A stretch of 64,000 bases of DNA, taken from assembly GCA_950295325.1 (NCBI GenBank), contig OX485805.1, positions 18,897,501 through 18,961,500 on the forward strand. Direction: 5' to 3'. Numbering within the stretch: the first letter of the stretch is position 1; the number at the start of each line of letters is the position of its first letter. This stretch comes from Polytrichum commune (taxonomy: Eukaryota > Streptophyta > Polytrichopsida > Polytrichales > Polytrichaceae). Made by a program: the position numbers and the translations under genes. Below, one piece after another: positions 12,189-28,035 of this stretch. Below the pieces are notes generated by a model. It saw only the letters and a program-made list of their open reading frames with translations. It was not told where the DNA came from and ran no database searches.

Positions 12189-12414
12189 CAATGATCGGGG
12201 AGAACCGACAGTTAGTTACAGATGAACTGGTTGAGTTTGAGAGATAACTGGTTGAAGTTCAAGACTTCAAGAAAATTACCGATCACTTTAGAGGAATTTG
12301 TGGAATATACCTCAAATTAATATAGAAAAACTGAAGGATGTTCACATGTAACTGGTTGGACTTGGAAACACTAGGATCTCGACCGATTATGCCCAAATTT
12401 CTCCACGATGAGTG
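12189..12414 (+). mobile_element. hAT-MITE family 1, complete copy with 8-bp TSD
   Basis: A 226-bp element with CAATGATCGGGGAGA at the left and an inverted, slightly diverged copy at the right. It is flanked by perfect GACCTATG repeats (12181-12188 and 12415-12422). The interior carries regularly spaced AACCGGTT-type palindromes (here partly mutated to AACTGGTT), a hallmark of the family. Other members lie at 3839, 3917, 18941, 21247, 26677, 29932 and 49322. Confidence 0.92.
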
Positions 12415-13036
12415 GACCTATGTATCCAGTTAAGAGATCAACAAACATGCACTTCCGATAATCATAACTAAATCAGCTGAGGTACGATTTTCAATCCAAT
12501 TTTTGCAGATGTTTCATCATAGATTTACAAATGCAACAAGAGTTTTGTTGTGTAAAGTTAATAGGTAGAAGTTGGGGAACATGAAAATGGAACCAAGTAG
12601 CACCCACATACCTTACAAGTGAGTAGATTCAAGAGTCTCTTTTCCAACTGACTTGGTTTCGCACAATTCATGCGAAGTGTGCCAGCTTGACTTTATGATA
12701 TGAGCGCCCATATAACATGGGAAGAATGCTACAGATGAATAAATGAATGAATGAACTAATTGCAACCTTAGCTAGTCTATCTCTCAAGGTTGCTTGATGG
12801 TGGGTCATATTCCCGCCAATTTTACCTATCTATGTATCATGATTTGCTAATTTGCCCTAACCTGCATCTTGTTACATTCTGGGTCAATGTGACAATGAAT
12901 TGTGTGATCAAAAATCACAGGTTTGATGATCTGATCTATAATACTATGAGCTAGTTGGAGGAAGGTGAATTGAAGCTACAAAACTGATAATGAACATTTG
13001 TTCGATCGTCAGATGTTGTTGGTATGAGTGTGTGTG
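12415..13036. other. 3' flank of the GH9 gene
   Basis: Downstream (minus-strand) flank of the endoglucanase gene. It presumably holds the 3' UTR and polyadenylation signals, but I cannot fix a site. No other gene is seen. Confidence 0.4.
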
Positions 13037-17447
<4,411 letters not shown>

Positions 17448-17538
17448 TTAAAAAAGAAACCCTTCTAATAAACTAGAACCGGTTAACGATTTTCTGAGCA
17501 CTTGAGACTCAATCCCTAGCTGCGCATTACTCACACAG

Positions 17539-17692
17539 AAATCTCTGTCAAGTAGATTACAATGTGCGATGACATGAGCTTACTAATGCAGGTTAACCCT
17601 CGGCAGTCAGAACCGCCACAGCTACTTTGCAACACAACAGAGATTCTCGCTGTTCGAATTCTTGGATTGACTTCGGTAATCTGCAATAGCGA

Positions 17693-17726
<34 letters not shown>

Positions 17727-18045
17727 AATAACAACAACAACAACAATGTTGAAGAAACTACAATGCACGTCCCCCTGCTGTCAAGTATGAATCCGAAAAC
17801 ATGAGAAATCCGTAACTGTGTACTACTCGTTTAGAAATTCCTGTCAATTAGATTACAATGTGCGATGACACGAGCTTACTAATGCAGGCTAGGTTAACCC
17901 TCGGCAGACAAAACCGCCACAGCTACTTCGCAACACAACCTAAAGGGATTCTCGCTGTTCGAATCCTTGGATTAACTTCGAACATTGACAACAATGTTGA
18001 AGAAACTAAAATGCACGTCCCCTTCTGTCAAGTATGATTCAAGGT
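17539..18045. repeat. Tandem duplication upstream of the GH9 gene with a (GAC)n microsatellite
   Basis: The segment from 17539 is repeated from 17834: shared TAGATTACAATGTGCGATGA, TTAACCCTCGGCAG, GATTCTCGCTGTTCGAAT and AATGTTGAAGAAACTA. Copy 1 contains a (GAC)n(AAC)n expansion at about 17691-17747 that copy 2 lacks. It lies 140-650 bp upstream of the endoglucanase ATG, so it probably covers part of its promoter. Confidence 0.85.
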
Positions 18046-18940
18046 GGCAACGATGTCGAGACAGCAGCTGCTTCCGAGTTTGGTGGAACGAATCGAACAT
18101 GAGAAGTGGCTATGATAAGCCTGCTGAAAGCTGGAGGCGATGGTGGCGATGATGATGATGCCGGCCCATGAGATAAACGAGGGAACATAACCCTGCTTGT
18201 AGTTCAAATGAAAGTTACTACTTACATTTGCAGAGTTTCTGCCACTTGCCACTAAGTTAAGTTAGTGTTGAAACTGCAAAATAGGATCTTCTGGAAATGG
18301 TTCCAGGCTGGAAGTAGGCATAGGATATAATTATCTTGAGGGCACGGGCCCGGAGATCATCCTTAATTTGCTACAATAGCAAATGCATGTGCAATTGACT
18401 GCGTGTTTCGGTAATGAATAGGTTCATGAATCGATGATTCGAATTTCATCGCAAGGAATCGGAAAACCTACGCCTGCAAACTATCCGCCATGAATCCACC
18501 ACTCGTGCCCCAAACACACCAAACTTTCCGTCCGGTTTTCTGCTGGGATTATGTTGAGAAATACATGTTGGCCCACCACTATTCACACTATTACAGCCGG
18601 AGGTGCTGACAAATGGTGCCAGATGTGGTTGGTGTGATCAGCTCATTCACTAAGTCCATGTGATCTATTTTTAGTTCCAGCGAACCCACACGTGAGACAC
18701 TTGGGGGCATCATCAGCGCGGCACTTAAGTCTGGACCACGATCCAAAGTCAACTCTCAGTTAATTCTCTGTAGTTTCGATGGAAGTAAAGTTCATACCCC
18801 TACTCATTCACGCTTATATTTCCTGCAACGTCGATACAAATGTTGCAAAAACTCAAGCTTGCAATTGGGCGGCTATTTATATCCACGGATTTCTATATTT
18901 GATCTAAAAAGGCTCGTCCATAATTTTAAAGCATCTGGTG
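18046..18940. other. Intergenic, no supported gene
   Basis: No exon with recognisable coding content; possibly distal upstream sequence of the GH9 gene. Confidence 0.4.
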
Positions 18941-19170
18941 CAGTGAACGGGGAGAACCAACCGCTAGTTACAGATGAACAGGTTGAGTTTGAGAAATAAC
19001 CGGTTGCAGTTCAAGACTTCAGGAAAAAAATTGATGATTTTAGAGGTATCTATGGAATATACCTCACATTAATAAAGAAAAACCTAAATATTTCAACATG
19101 TAACCAGTTGGACGTACTTGGAAACACTGGGATTTTGACCGATTATGCCAAAAAATCTCCCCGGGCATTG
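18941..19170 (+). mobile_element. hAT-MITE family 1, complete copy with 8-bp TSD
   Basis: A 230-bp member starting CAGTGAACGGGGAGA and ending TCTCCCCGGGCATTG. It is flanked by perfect ATCTGGTG repeats (18933-18940 and 19171-19178). This copy most clearly fixes the family ends and the 8-bp TSD. Confidence 0.95.
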
Positions 19171-20079
19171 ATCTGGTGTCTGCTCAAGCTGATCATGTCG
19201 AGATGAATCTACTCAGAATGAATCATTTTCCAGTTACCTCTTACGAGAACAGAAAGTAATTTCAACCCTAATTCTGCTGAAGATCAAATTATGCTTCAAC
19301 TGGAACATTATTCCACAACACGCCTACATATTAGGTAACCTCCTGCGATTTCTTACTCGGTTGATTTTATGTAACTGGAGGTCAGATCATTCCACTCTTC
19401 ATGGTTTTGGATCGGCAGTATGACATCTATTTCATGGTAATGTGGATTGCACCGGGAGGGAGTAATCTATATATTTACCAGGATTCATTCATCTTGCAAT
19501 CGTCGGTTACGAAGTTATGAGGCGGGGAACCGAAACACCGTCAGACGTTGCGAATTCAAGGCACTTGATATTAAAGTTAAGATTAGTAACGTAATTTACC
19601 TTCGTGTTTCTTAGACTAATCACCTCCAGGTGATCTCAGGGCCAGGTTCCATCCGGCCTGCGATTCTCCTAACTCGAGTATGCTCACAGCTACCAGCAAA
19701 CTTACGCAGACAGTGAGAACGAAAGTTCACTTATAAGTTACACAGGAATTCCTGAATCTGCATGCACAATTCTTAGGCAACTAATAAGTTGTGTCAGATT
19801 CTCAGTAGGCATGTCATCGCTGCCCTAATCTCTCGCCATGCAAGACCGTGACCTTTGTCCGGTTTATCATTCCTGTCAGCGGTCACCTCAACAAGACTCT
19901 GAATCATCACATGCATCAAGATCCACCAACAACTTCTGTCACAGATCGATCTAGTATAATTTGTACAGGTTTCAGAGTTAAGGACATTGTTCAAAGTTAA
20001 CTCAAAACTAGGATATTCCTAGAATTGTTCAGGATTCCCCTGGTAGGTAAAGTTTCGAGAGCACGAACATCATCGGTTT
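19171..20079. other. Intergenic, no supported gene
   Basis: Short ORFs only; no exon or bounded repeat recognised. Confidence 0.4.
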
Positions 20080-20930
20080 GTTTTCTTCTCGGCGTGCCGA
20101 TTGAAGATATATATTAATCAGAGAGGAAGAAGTTGGGTAGATAGTTTGCATTGGTTTCCTAATAAGCAGCATCAAGGGGTTACTGATTTCAAGGTGTGGG
20201 GACATATTGGTAAGGCTTGGAAGGGTATGGTGAAGGGTGTTTATCAACTTCCTTCTCCAACCATGATGGAATTGTTTCATGCAAATATTTGGTGGTTGGA
20301 AGGTATGGACCTCATAAATTAGGGCTTCACATGTTCCGAAGACCTTCTTTTGTATCGCAAAGATATTCAATGTGTAGATGATGTGTGGGATAGTGAATGT
20401 TGGGACTTCCTCACGTGGGATAAAGCGCAAGAGAGGTTTAAACTTACCCTGCGGATTTGGGAGACTGGGCCATGCTTATCAACAAACTAGCTGAAAAGTG
20501 GAGACCCATGCTAGAAGAGGATTCGGATGCTACCTATGTTGGACAATGGGTTGATTTTTACTTTGTAGGTAAAGAAAACCCAACCTTCGTTCTTAAGTGC
20601 ACGAGGAACTTTATAATGCCTTCATGTTGTAATTCCAACACCTAGTCATGCCCCTTCCAATTTGATGTTTTACGGTGGGTAGCCACTCACGATGCCTTAA
20701 CGAATGGGAAAAACCAACATGGAAAATGGATGGTTTTTCCATGAAGTTCGAATCATTCATACCACTAGAGGGCAAATGAAGGAAGGGGAAAAAGAAGCAA
20801 TCACCTTTTTCTACGGTAAAACGGCTACTCTTAGATGGGACCCGGATAGGTGGCGTTGGGTTGAAGGGTGTGGCTTCCTTAATTACACCACGAAATCAGC
20901 TAGGATACCTTATTTTGGCTGGGGCGAACC
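20080..20930 (+). pseudogene. Degenerate LINE (non-LTR) polymerase fragment
   Basis: Broken open frames read as one decayed protein in order: KVWGHIGKAWKGM, then a NIWWLEGMDL segment, SEDLLLYRKDIQCVDDVWD, FLTWDKAQERFKL and, much later, GKTATLRWDPDRWRW. The arrangement (tryptophan-rich blocks, then a phrase like 'gf..seD..vwd..w..f..F.L') resembles the region after the reverse transcriptase domain of plant LINEs. Several stops and frame changes interrupt it, and I do not see the catalytic YADD box. The assignment is by resemblance only. Confidence 0.45.
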
Positions 20931-20998
20931 AACCCATACATTGGTCCCTTGGAGACAAGGGTTTAGACATCCAACAAAAAACAAGTGTATGGGTTGGT
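20918..20998. repeat. Short foldback, about 80 bp
   Basis: GGGCGAACCAACCCATACA is followed about 45 bp later by its exact inverse TGTATGGGTTGGTTCGCCC. A related foldback and its neighbouring GTACATGGCGCCAACAACC segment recur, inverted, at 25740-25920. Confidence 0.8.
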
Positions 20999-21246
20999 TC
21001 GCCCAAATCCATATATTATGGGTAAAGAATGAAGTGCATTCACGAAACCAATCAGGTACATGGCGCCAACAACCTAGTCGGTGTGCCTAAACTTGGGAGC
21101 CGTTAAGGTTGGTCCCAAAAAGGGGTGGGATAAATCGCCCCAACAAAGCACTTCATCGTACGAGGTTCTAACCGAACTTGGCCTCAAGAGAAGAGTGCCA
21201 ATGCTTTTGCCACCGGATTCAAATGGCTCTTTTGACGGCTTCACAT

Positions 21247-21440
21247 CAATGATCGAGGAGAACCGGCAGTTAATTACAAATGAACCGGTTGAGTTTGAGA
21301 AATAACCAGTTGAAGTTGAAGACTGCAAGAAAGTTACCTATCATTTTTAGAAGAATCTATAGAATATACCCCAATCTAATAAAGGAAAACCGGAGGAGGT
21401 CAACATGTAACCGGTTGGACTTGCAAACACTCGGATCTGA
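21247..21440 (+). mobile_element. hAT-MITE family 1, 3'-truncated copy
   Basis: It begins with the intact family end CAATGATCGAGGAGA and keeps the AACCGGTT-containing interior. It stops after GGTTGGACTTGC...CTCGGATCT without the right TIR. Confidence 0.8.
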
Positions 21441-21955
21441 AATTTGGAGGGAGTGTGGGAGGATCTTTCCATTTTTAAGCAAGATTTGGTGCACTCCCTC
21501 TAAATTTTGAAAATGTGGTGTTTTCAATGAGGGATTTCACCTACGTCAAATTTTTACAATTCTTTTTTCTTGAGAAATATCTCACGTTTATTTAGGTGTG
21601 CTTCTAATGATGGTAATTTCAGTTTCTAATTTTAGGTCAGTCAAAAGATAGGTTTTGGTTTGCAGTGAGCTTTACCTAGATCCACTGGCGATGCCCTAAG
21701 AATTGTACATCCCTGCAAGTACCATAACATTGACAAACTCTGACAAGCATTGACAACCATAACGACCAAGGCCACGGACCCTGGAAGGAAGTTTAATAAG
21801 TTAGTTTGGGTCGGACATGATTGGAAACCTAAACTATGGTTTAGAGGCTGTCGAATTCTTCTCCAAAAATAAGGTTGACAGGATCTTGGTTGTTAGATTG
21901 GAGGGGTTATTTCGGACAGGAAATAAAGTGGGATGTTCCTTCGGATCTGCCTAAA

Positions 21956-22220
21956 ACCCCCCATCGAGCGTGGCTCGGAGGCTAGGTTCGGGAGGGGGTG
22001 GCAGGGTTGGGATAAAACATGCCCCCTATTTTTTTAATTGGGTGGGGCCTTATTTGATCTCATAAGGGGCTCCCTAGGGTAATTTGGGGCCGCAGGACCC
22101 AAATTTAGCTTTAAAAAAACCAAAAAAAAGTCACCAAGTGGCTAAAACGGGGAGGGCCAAAAAAATGAACCCCACCGAACCTGGCCTCCGAACCTGACAG
22201 CTGCAACGCTCGTCGGGGGT
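21956..22220. mobile_element. GC-rich TIR element, about 265 bp
   Basis: The left ACCCCCCATCGAGCG is inverted at the right (the reverse complement begins ACCCCCGACGAGCG). Both arms then carry GGTTCGG-type repeats. It is strikingly GC-rich for this window. No TSD is clear. Confidence 0.55.
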
Positions 22221-22267
22221 ATTTAGGGAGCCCTTGTTCCTTCCTTCATTGGCCTCCAAGCTTGGCC

Positions 22268-22498
22268 CTTGGAGGCTTCACACTATGGCCGTCCAAGTCG
22301 AGAGGCCGTGGGAGTTCGTGGCCAAATGTTTGGACTTTGGGCTTGGCCTTTGGAGGCTTCACACTATGCCCGGCCAAAGGTTCCAATTCCTATATTTCAT
22401 GGGTTGCTATTCTCAGCCCATTTTTTTGGACCGTCAACAAAGTTTGGTCATTCAATCCCACGGCCTCTAGCCTTGGACGGCCGTAGTGTGAGGCGGCC
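22268..22498. repeat. Foldback with internal direct repeat, about 231 bp
   Basis: The left arm (about 22268-22312, with CACACTATGGCCGTCCAAG) pairs with 22455-22498. A direct repeat of TTGGAGGCTTCACACTATG occurs at about 22277 and 22349. The three-frame ORFs over this segment are a by-product of the repeat and not genes. Confidence 0.75.
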
Positions 22499-22504
22499 TT
22501 ACTA

Positions 22505-22645
22505 GAACAATGTGGACCTTTAGAATATGATAGTCGGATGCTAGGAGTTCAGATTGAATTTGAGTCTCCCTATGTAGCTCCTCGAGCATCTAATTGTTAT
22601 ATTCTAACGGGCCCCCAAACAAGAGTTGCACGTTGAACATTACTC
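22505..22645 (-). mobile_element. Diverged MITE of the CATAACATTACT family
   Basis: The inverted sequence matches 30623-30780: GTTCAACnnnCAACTCTTGTTT-like, then GGAGACTCAAATTCA, CTGAACTCC and AGCATCC segments in the same order. The terminal repeats are eroded. Confidence 0.6.
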
Positions 22646-23689
22646 ACGGACATGCTCAAAGTATTTCAGGACAATCACGTTAGATACTTGCACATGAATG
22701 AATTCAGTATGAACTTGAGCTTGGGCTTGGTTATTGCCATATGCCAATACAATTAATAATTGGATACATGCTTTTCCATGTCATGCTTAGACCCATGGCC
22801 TACTAATTAGTAGGCCCATGCCTTGGGTCATCGCCTAACCCGGGTGAGTGCACAACTAGGTTGCTTTTAAGTCTTAGATGGGCCTGACTACACTTCCTCC
22901 AATGAAATGAAATTTATTTTAAAATCCGGGAAGTCAAATGGCCAATGAAACCAACCTTGTTACCCTCCCACTCATATGGGACCACCGCCTCCCAACCATG
23001 GGCTTGGAGCTGATGACTTCTAACACATAGATTAGTTTAGGCAGGGTTACCATTAAGAGTGTACACTAAATATGATGCTAATTGTCATATGTTGTTTTAT
23101 GTCACTATGGTAACTTTTTGGATAACACTTCTTATGAACACGTGAATAAATATTGTCATGGATGAATTTGGAGTAAGGGGGTTGCTTCCCTGATTCGCTG
23201 GTCTTTCTCTCATGTCTCTTGCAAGTATTATCATGTGAGTTTCTCTTCCTTATTTTCGAGCACAAAGTTGTGTCTTGTGGTTATTATATTAATACACCCT
23301 TAAAGCCTTGAAAGTGAGGTTTTAAGCATTACGTTCTTTTATTGTTGTACACTATGTATGGTGTATATGACATGTGTCTTTCTTGCTTCATGTACCCTAT
23401 TATAGTGGGACATTTATCTTCAAACAAGCTTTTTTTTTTTTTAAATTGACATATTACTATCTAAATCGTCCCAAAACAAGGATGCAAGGAAATAAGAGAT
23501 TGCTGCAAACAACGGTCCTTTCTACTTTGGTTTCAAAATATAATGTTAGTATGTAATAAAAGGGATCCACCATTGTATATATGCCCCCAAAAGAATTTCA
23601 TTAAAAATTTATTATGACGATATTTTTATGTTATAGGCCTTTGTTTTTTTCTACCAAACCACTTCTCTTGTCTTTCCCACCCCAAAACC
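22646..23689. other. Intergenic, with a dispersed repeat at 23060-23200
   Basis: The only structure seen is similarity of 23060-23200 to the interior of the TIR element at 5231-5516 (GATAACACTTCTTATGAA and CATGGATGA). No supported gene. Confidence 0.45.
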
Positions 23690-23880
23690 CATTGGACCAT
23701 GTTAGTGTATAATGCAAGCCTTAAAATATGTCTTTTGGGGACCTCAAACTCTATGGTCACTCTGACATTTTTTCCTTGGTGTAAACCGAAGTGACCCGGG
23801 ACGAGTTCAACAACCAATCATAAATTATACAGGGCCTTGGGACGACTTCATGGTCCGTGATGTAAACAACCCCTTAGAGA
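23690..23880 (-). repeat. Inverted partial copy of the 2028-2593 element
   Basis: Read on the minus strand from 23880, it matches the left 180 bp of the element at 2028: AGGGGTTGTTTACATCACGG, then GTCGTCCCAA, GGTTTACACCAAGG and AAAAGACATATT. The other end was not found. Confidence 0.7.
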
Positions 23881-24047
23881 GAGACAAACCCACCTTTGGA
23901 AGATCCCAACCGAGAGAGAGAACCACCATGACCAGATCTAACAACAAGAGACACCCAAACCCTAGTTGTGAGTAGAAATGAAAAGGAAATAAGAGATAGA
24001 AGATGATTGTATGTTCTATTGTCAAAGTTCTCATTGTGAACTAATGA

Positions 24048-24548
24048 GAACATGTATTTTATGATGTTTTCAAAATGTTGGATCTTAATAGTAAAAAATA
24101 CATATACATAATGCAATATGATAATAAGTGTCAAGTTTAATATGAAAAATCAAAGTCTACACAAATGTATAAAATAATCACTTATAAACAACATATAATC
24201 ACGATTTCATACATAAACATTTGTATATTTCCATAGATGGCATCCGTACCACCTATGGACACCAAGAACATATAATTTGGAATCCATTCAATAAATGTAC
24301 AAAAATCATTGTGCAAGTCAAATACCAAAAGTTAAATCACGATGACCTTCATTACCGGTCACCTTCACTAAGTGTGAAATCTTATTATTCACCAAATTCG
24401 GTAGGAAAGCAGGAAATCAGAATATACCAGCACCCCACATAGAAGTACCCCTTCATTAAATGGGTGACATCACTCATTCTTTGGATGATGTCACCCATTC
24501 CTCACCCACTTAAAAAATGGACTGGCACCAGCACATGGAACTTGGCCC
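24048..24548. mobile_element. Partial copy of the 38979-39646 TIR element
   Basis: Shares the right half with 38979-39646, including GCACCCCACATAGAAGTACC, GGATGATGTCACCC and the terminal GGAACTTGGCCC, followed by TTA. The left terminus is missing. Confidence 0.65.
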
Positions 24549-25390
24549 TTAGACCATGCGGAGTTGCAAAACCTTTTCCTCCTACCTACCTCCCTCCAAA
24601 GAAACCGGGTAGGATGCGCGACTTGATTCCATCACATGGTGCACATAATGTAACTTAGCGACCAAATTAGCACAATTGGAAGTTGGCAAGGCAAGTGTTG
24701 ATCGCTGCTCCCCTAAGGACATATATAAGTATATAATTTATTCTTTAACACTGGCTAAGTTGGCCTTCTGTCTCCAAAAAATAAAAAAATAAAAAAAGTA
24801 TTGTATTGTATTGTATTGTATTGTATAATTTGAATTTTTTACTATCACCAGTTGAATCACATGTGGCACAGTACTGAATGAGAGAAGTATGTCCACTGGT
24901 GCTTTCAAATTTCCATAGCAATCTTAGGACTCAGATCAGACGATCGACTTGGTACTTTAACTTACGTCCGATTCGGACAGCAGCATGTGATATTGAGGGC
25001 CGAGAATTGAGGTTTAGGGTTTATTATTAGGTTTCAAGGCTCCTATTGCATTCCAAATTCCAATTGTTTTGCAAGTTTTTGCAGACCGACTAGGTTGTTG
25101 CAGAGTCTGGGAAGTTTTTGAAGCCTTAGTGGCTAATTGCCGGTAGTTGCTACGAAGGGTTAGATTTTTTCCAATTTACATCGGCAACAGCCGGTCTTTT
25201 GTAAAATCAATCGGCCAATTGCCTATATTTTCATATTTTCATTGGCCAATATCTGATTAAATGGAATTCAAATCGGCACTAATTGTTTAAAAATTGTATG
25301 AAAAGTTATTAGAAATCATTTCTTAGTACAAAATCTTGAATAAGTGAAAAGAAAGGCATGTTCAAAACTTTAAATTTGAAGAGTTAATAT
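24549..25390. other. Intergenic, with a pentanucleotide microsatellite
   Basis: Contains a (TATTG)n tract at about 24798-24828. No supported gene. Confidence 0.5.
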
Positions 25391-25450
25391 CCTTGGCAGG
25401 AATTGAACCTAGCAATGCCTTCACCGCTTGAAGGCCAAGGGTCCCCCAAT
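25391..25450 (-). repeat. Possible tRNA-like (SINE head) sequence
   Basis: On the minus strand there is a perfect B-box-like GGTTCAATTCC. It is preceded by a CTTCAAGCGGTGAAGGC stretch that could be a tRNA-like arm. No 3' SINE body or TSD was recognised, and no full tRNA cloverleaf is evident. Confidence 0.25.
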
Positions 25451-25739
25451 TCTTCATTGAAGCAATTGGATTTGGTCATGGAAAGGTTGCATAATTCAAA
25501 AAGTTTAAGGTTTAGGGTACTTCCTCAAGTGCATCATTAGATGCCCCAGATAAATAACGCCCTGGATGCTTCTGGCTGAAATCTAGTAACTCACAAGAAG
25601 AATCGGCTACGTTCCGGGACATTTTCTGGTCCATCGGCTAATTGCCGGAGGATTGAGATTACAGTCGGATTGCCATCCGATGGTTGGAAATTTGGACCGG
25701 CCATGAGGGGAAATCCATCAGCTGATAGTGAACTAGCCG

Positions 25740-25920
25740 TCGGTTTTCCTCGAACATAGGGTTGTTGGCGCCATGTACCTAGTTGGTTTCGTGGATGCAT
25801 TTCGTTCTTCACCCAAATAGATATGGATTTAGGCGAACCAACTCATACACTTGTTCCTTGTTGGATGCCTAAACCCTTCCCTCCAAGGAACCAGTGTACG
25901 GGTTGGTTCGCCCCAACCAA
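25740..25920 (-). repeat. Inverted copy of the 20918-21080 repeat, with foldback
   Basis: Minus-strand sequence matches 21000-21080 (AATCCATAT..., CACGAAACCAA and GTACATGGCGCCAACAACC). Next to it, GGCGAACCAACTCATACAC and a diverged inverse form a foldback at 25829-25910. It may be part of a LINE-associated or MITE unit. Confidence 0.7.
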
Positions 25921-26676
25921 AATATATGTTTATTTATCTATTTATATGTCTGGGCACCTTGGAGATCGCATGTTGGTAGAGTAGTTGAGCAAGTACACTT
26001 CAAACCAATCAGCAATATCATACTTGTGGCACAAGTACGATATTACCAAACCAATCAAGTACGTAATCAGGTACCAATCTGTAATATCATGCTTGTGGCA
26101 ACTAAAGTGCGTGTGAGTATAAGGAGTTTTTTTTAGTGTGAATATGGATGCATGAGAAACGAGGATTAGTGTAGCATGTGACATTATGGAACAACACAAA
26201 GTCGACCTTATAGTCATGACAATAAGTACAATGTTGACAACACGATATGTAGGAGTGTGTGGTTTGAATTCTTTGGTGGTTACCTACCTTCAATGTCAAA
26301 AACATGTGATGTATGGGAGGGAAACATGACACCAAGGAGAAATATCTAAATTTAGGGCATCGGTTCCCTAGGGTTTCGGGATACGAGAGAAGGAGTGACA
26401 TTAAGGAGGTTGATATTATGGAGTTTAGAGTGTATGTATTACTTGTCACATAGGAAGATCGCTCTAACCCCACAACCTCAATAAAGTATGTTGTAAATGA
26501 ATGTAGACTTGTGCATGAATTTTGGACATAATGTAATTTAATTTGTTCCCTTCTATCGGTGGACCTTATGATAGAAATAACAACAACCAATCCTAGTTGT
26601 GGATTGCATTGCTTATTGTAGCATGTGTTAGTTACATGCACACTATGTTATTTATGAAAAAAATACACATCTAAAG
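25921..26676. other. Intergenic, no supported gene
   Basis: Includes the longest open frame of the window on the minus strand (26102-26641), which is discussed among the rejected items. No motif or splice partner. Confidence 0.4.
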
Positions 26677-26906
26677 GAGTGTTTGGGGAGAACTTTTAGC
26701 ATAATCAGTCAAAATCCTAGTATCTCCAAGTCCAACTAGTTACATCTGGACATCTCTCAATTTTTCTTTATTGATTCAAAGTCTATTCCACAAATTCCTC
26801 TAAAACGATCAGTATTTCTCATGAAGCCTTGAACTACAACCGGTTATATATTTCTCAAACTCCACTAATTCAAGTGTAACTAGCAGTCAGTCCTCCCCAT
26901 TCATTG
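26677..26906 (-). mobile_element. hAT-MITE family 1, diverged copy
   Basis: An inverted copy: the left end GAGTGTTTGGGGAGA and the right end TCCTCCCCATTCATTG correspond to the family TIRs. The flanks ATCTAAAG and ATCTCTAT share the first four bases only, so the TSD is decayed. Confidence 0.8.
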
Positions 26907-27792
26907 ATCTCTATGGAATATTTGACCATATATTTGTAATTGGGATTTTCACCATATTCTTCAGACTCCTAATTTCTCTCTTCAAATAATTTGTTCTACA
27001 ATGCAAATGTGTGGACTATGCAATAAATATTTTGGTATGTAATGTAAATTTCGAACGTGTTTTTGGGCCATAATTAATTACTTAGATCCTAATAATGTTG
27101 GATGACAATCCTATGTTGAGGGTAGGCCACATGCCTGGCCTATGTTAGAAGCTCACTAGGCTTGAGGCCAACCTGGTCTCAATAAGTCCATTCTTAGTTA
27201 AGCTAGGCCTTAATAGGGTAGTTACACAAGATGTTAGTGGAAGATTCTTTTGTTAATTGTTTACTTATTGAGTTTCAAACATCAACCCCAAAGTGATATA
27301 TATATCTAGGCTTAAAACATGAAGTGTCTGAAAAAGAACAATCTCAAATTTTATAACTCTATGTCAAAAGATAGAAGAACAATCTCAAAAAATTTATAAA
27401 TATAAAGGTTGCCAAAATTTGTCAGTCACAAAGATGTCATGAAAACTGACTCAACTTTGGTTCGTGACTCTTTGAGTGTTGGGAATAGATTTTCCGCAGT
27501 TGGGTGTATAGGATCCCAATCGGTATTCAATATTGAAGTTTTTGACACCTGTCAAATGCCATTTTGGTTGTCATTTTTTTTTTTTTTTGGGGGGGGGAGG
27601 GGGAGCATTTCACAAAAATGTGCTCTGCAAAGATTCCACCCTTCACAGTGAAGGCCTCTTCAAAATTTGCCTGTTACATAAAACAGTGGCTACAATTTGC
27701 AAACAGAAACATAGTTGGACACCAATCTTGTCACTCTAGCATACAACTTCCAAATTCCAATAACTCCTGTAATTTCGACTGTGCAACTTTGA
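26907..27792. other. Intergenic, no supported gene
   Basis: Contains a T15G9-type homopolymer stretch near 27575-27604. No exon was recognised. Confidence 0.4.
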
Positions 27793-28035
27793 CTTGGCAC
27801 TGACTACAACTTTGGCTTGGCAAGCACAACTATGTGTGAAAGTGGATTTTACAAAGACAATTGGGTGAAGAGCGATCGTAAAAGTCGATTGAAACTTGAA
27901 ACATTGGATGCATTGATGCGAGTGTCATTGATGCATGGTCATCTGATGGAAAATATGGATTGGGCTAGAATTTTTGACACTTGGAAATCGACCGAAAATC
28001 AGAGGGCTTTGCCTTTGGAGTTGGACGATGATTAA
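27793..28035 (+). pseudogene. hAT-type transposase C-terminal fragment
   Basis: The frame reads TTMCESGFYKDNWVKSDRKS, then RLKLETLDALMRVSL, NMDWARIFDTWKS and a stop after LELDDD. 'CE(S/R)GF...N..K...R.RL..ETLDALMR' followed by 'W..IFD.W' is the arrangement at the C-terminus of hAT transposases and their domesticated relatives (ZNF862-like), just after the dimerisation region. An in-frame stop lies just upstream (TGA at 27790-27792), and the preceding catalytic and BED zinc-finger parts are not seen. I read it as a truncated remnant. It shows that hAT coding elements have been present in a genome whose window holds two hAT MITE families. Confidence 0.6.

Noticed and set aside
17562-17804. ORF with poly-Asp/poly-Asn and its poly-Ser antisense
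   Set aside because: Produced by the (GAC)n(AAC)n microsatellite upstream of the GH9 gene.
26102-26641. Longest uninterrupted open frame (179 codons, minus strand)
   Set aside because: The composition is rich in Cys, His, Tyr and Ser without any motif. There is no splice partner or promoter, and the frame lies in AT-rich intergenic DNA beside MITEs. It looks like a chance ORF.
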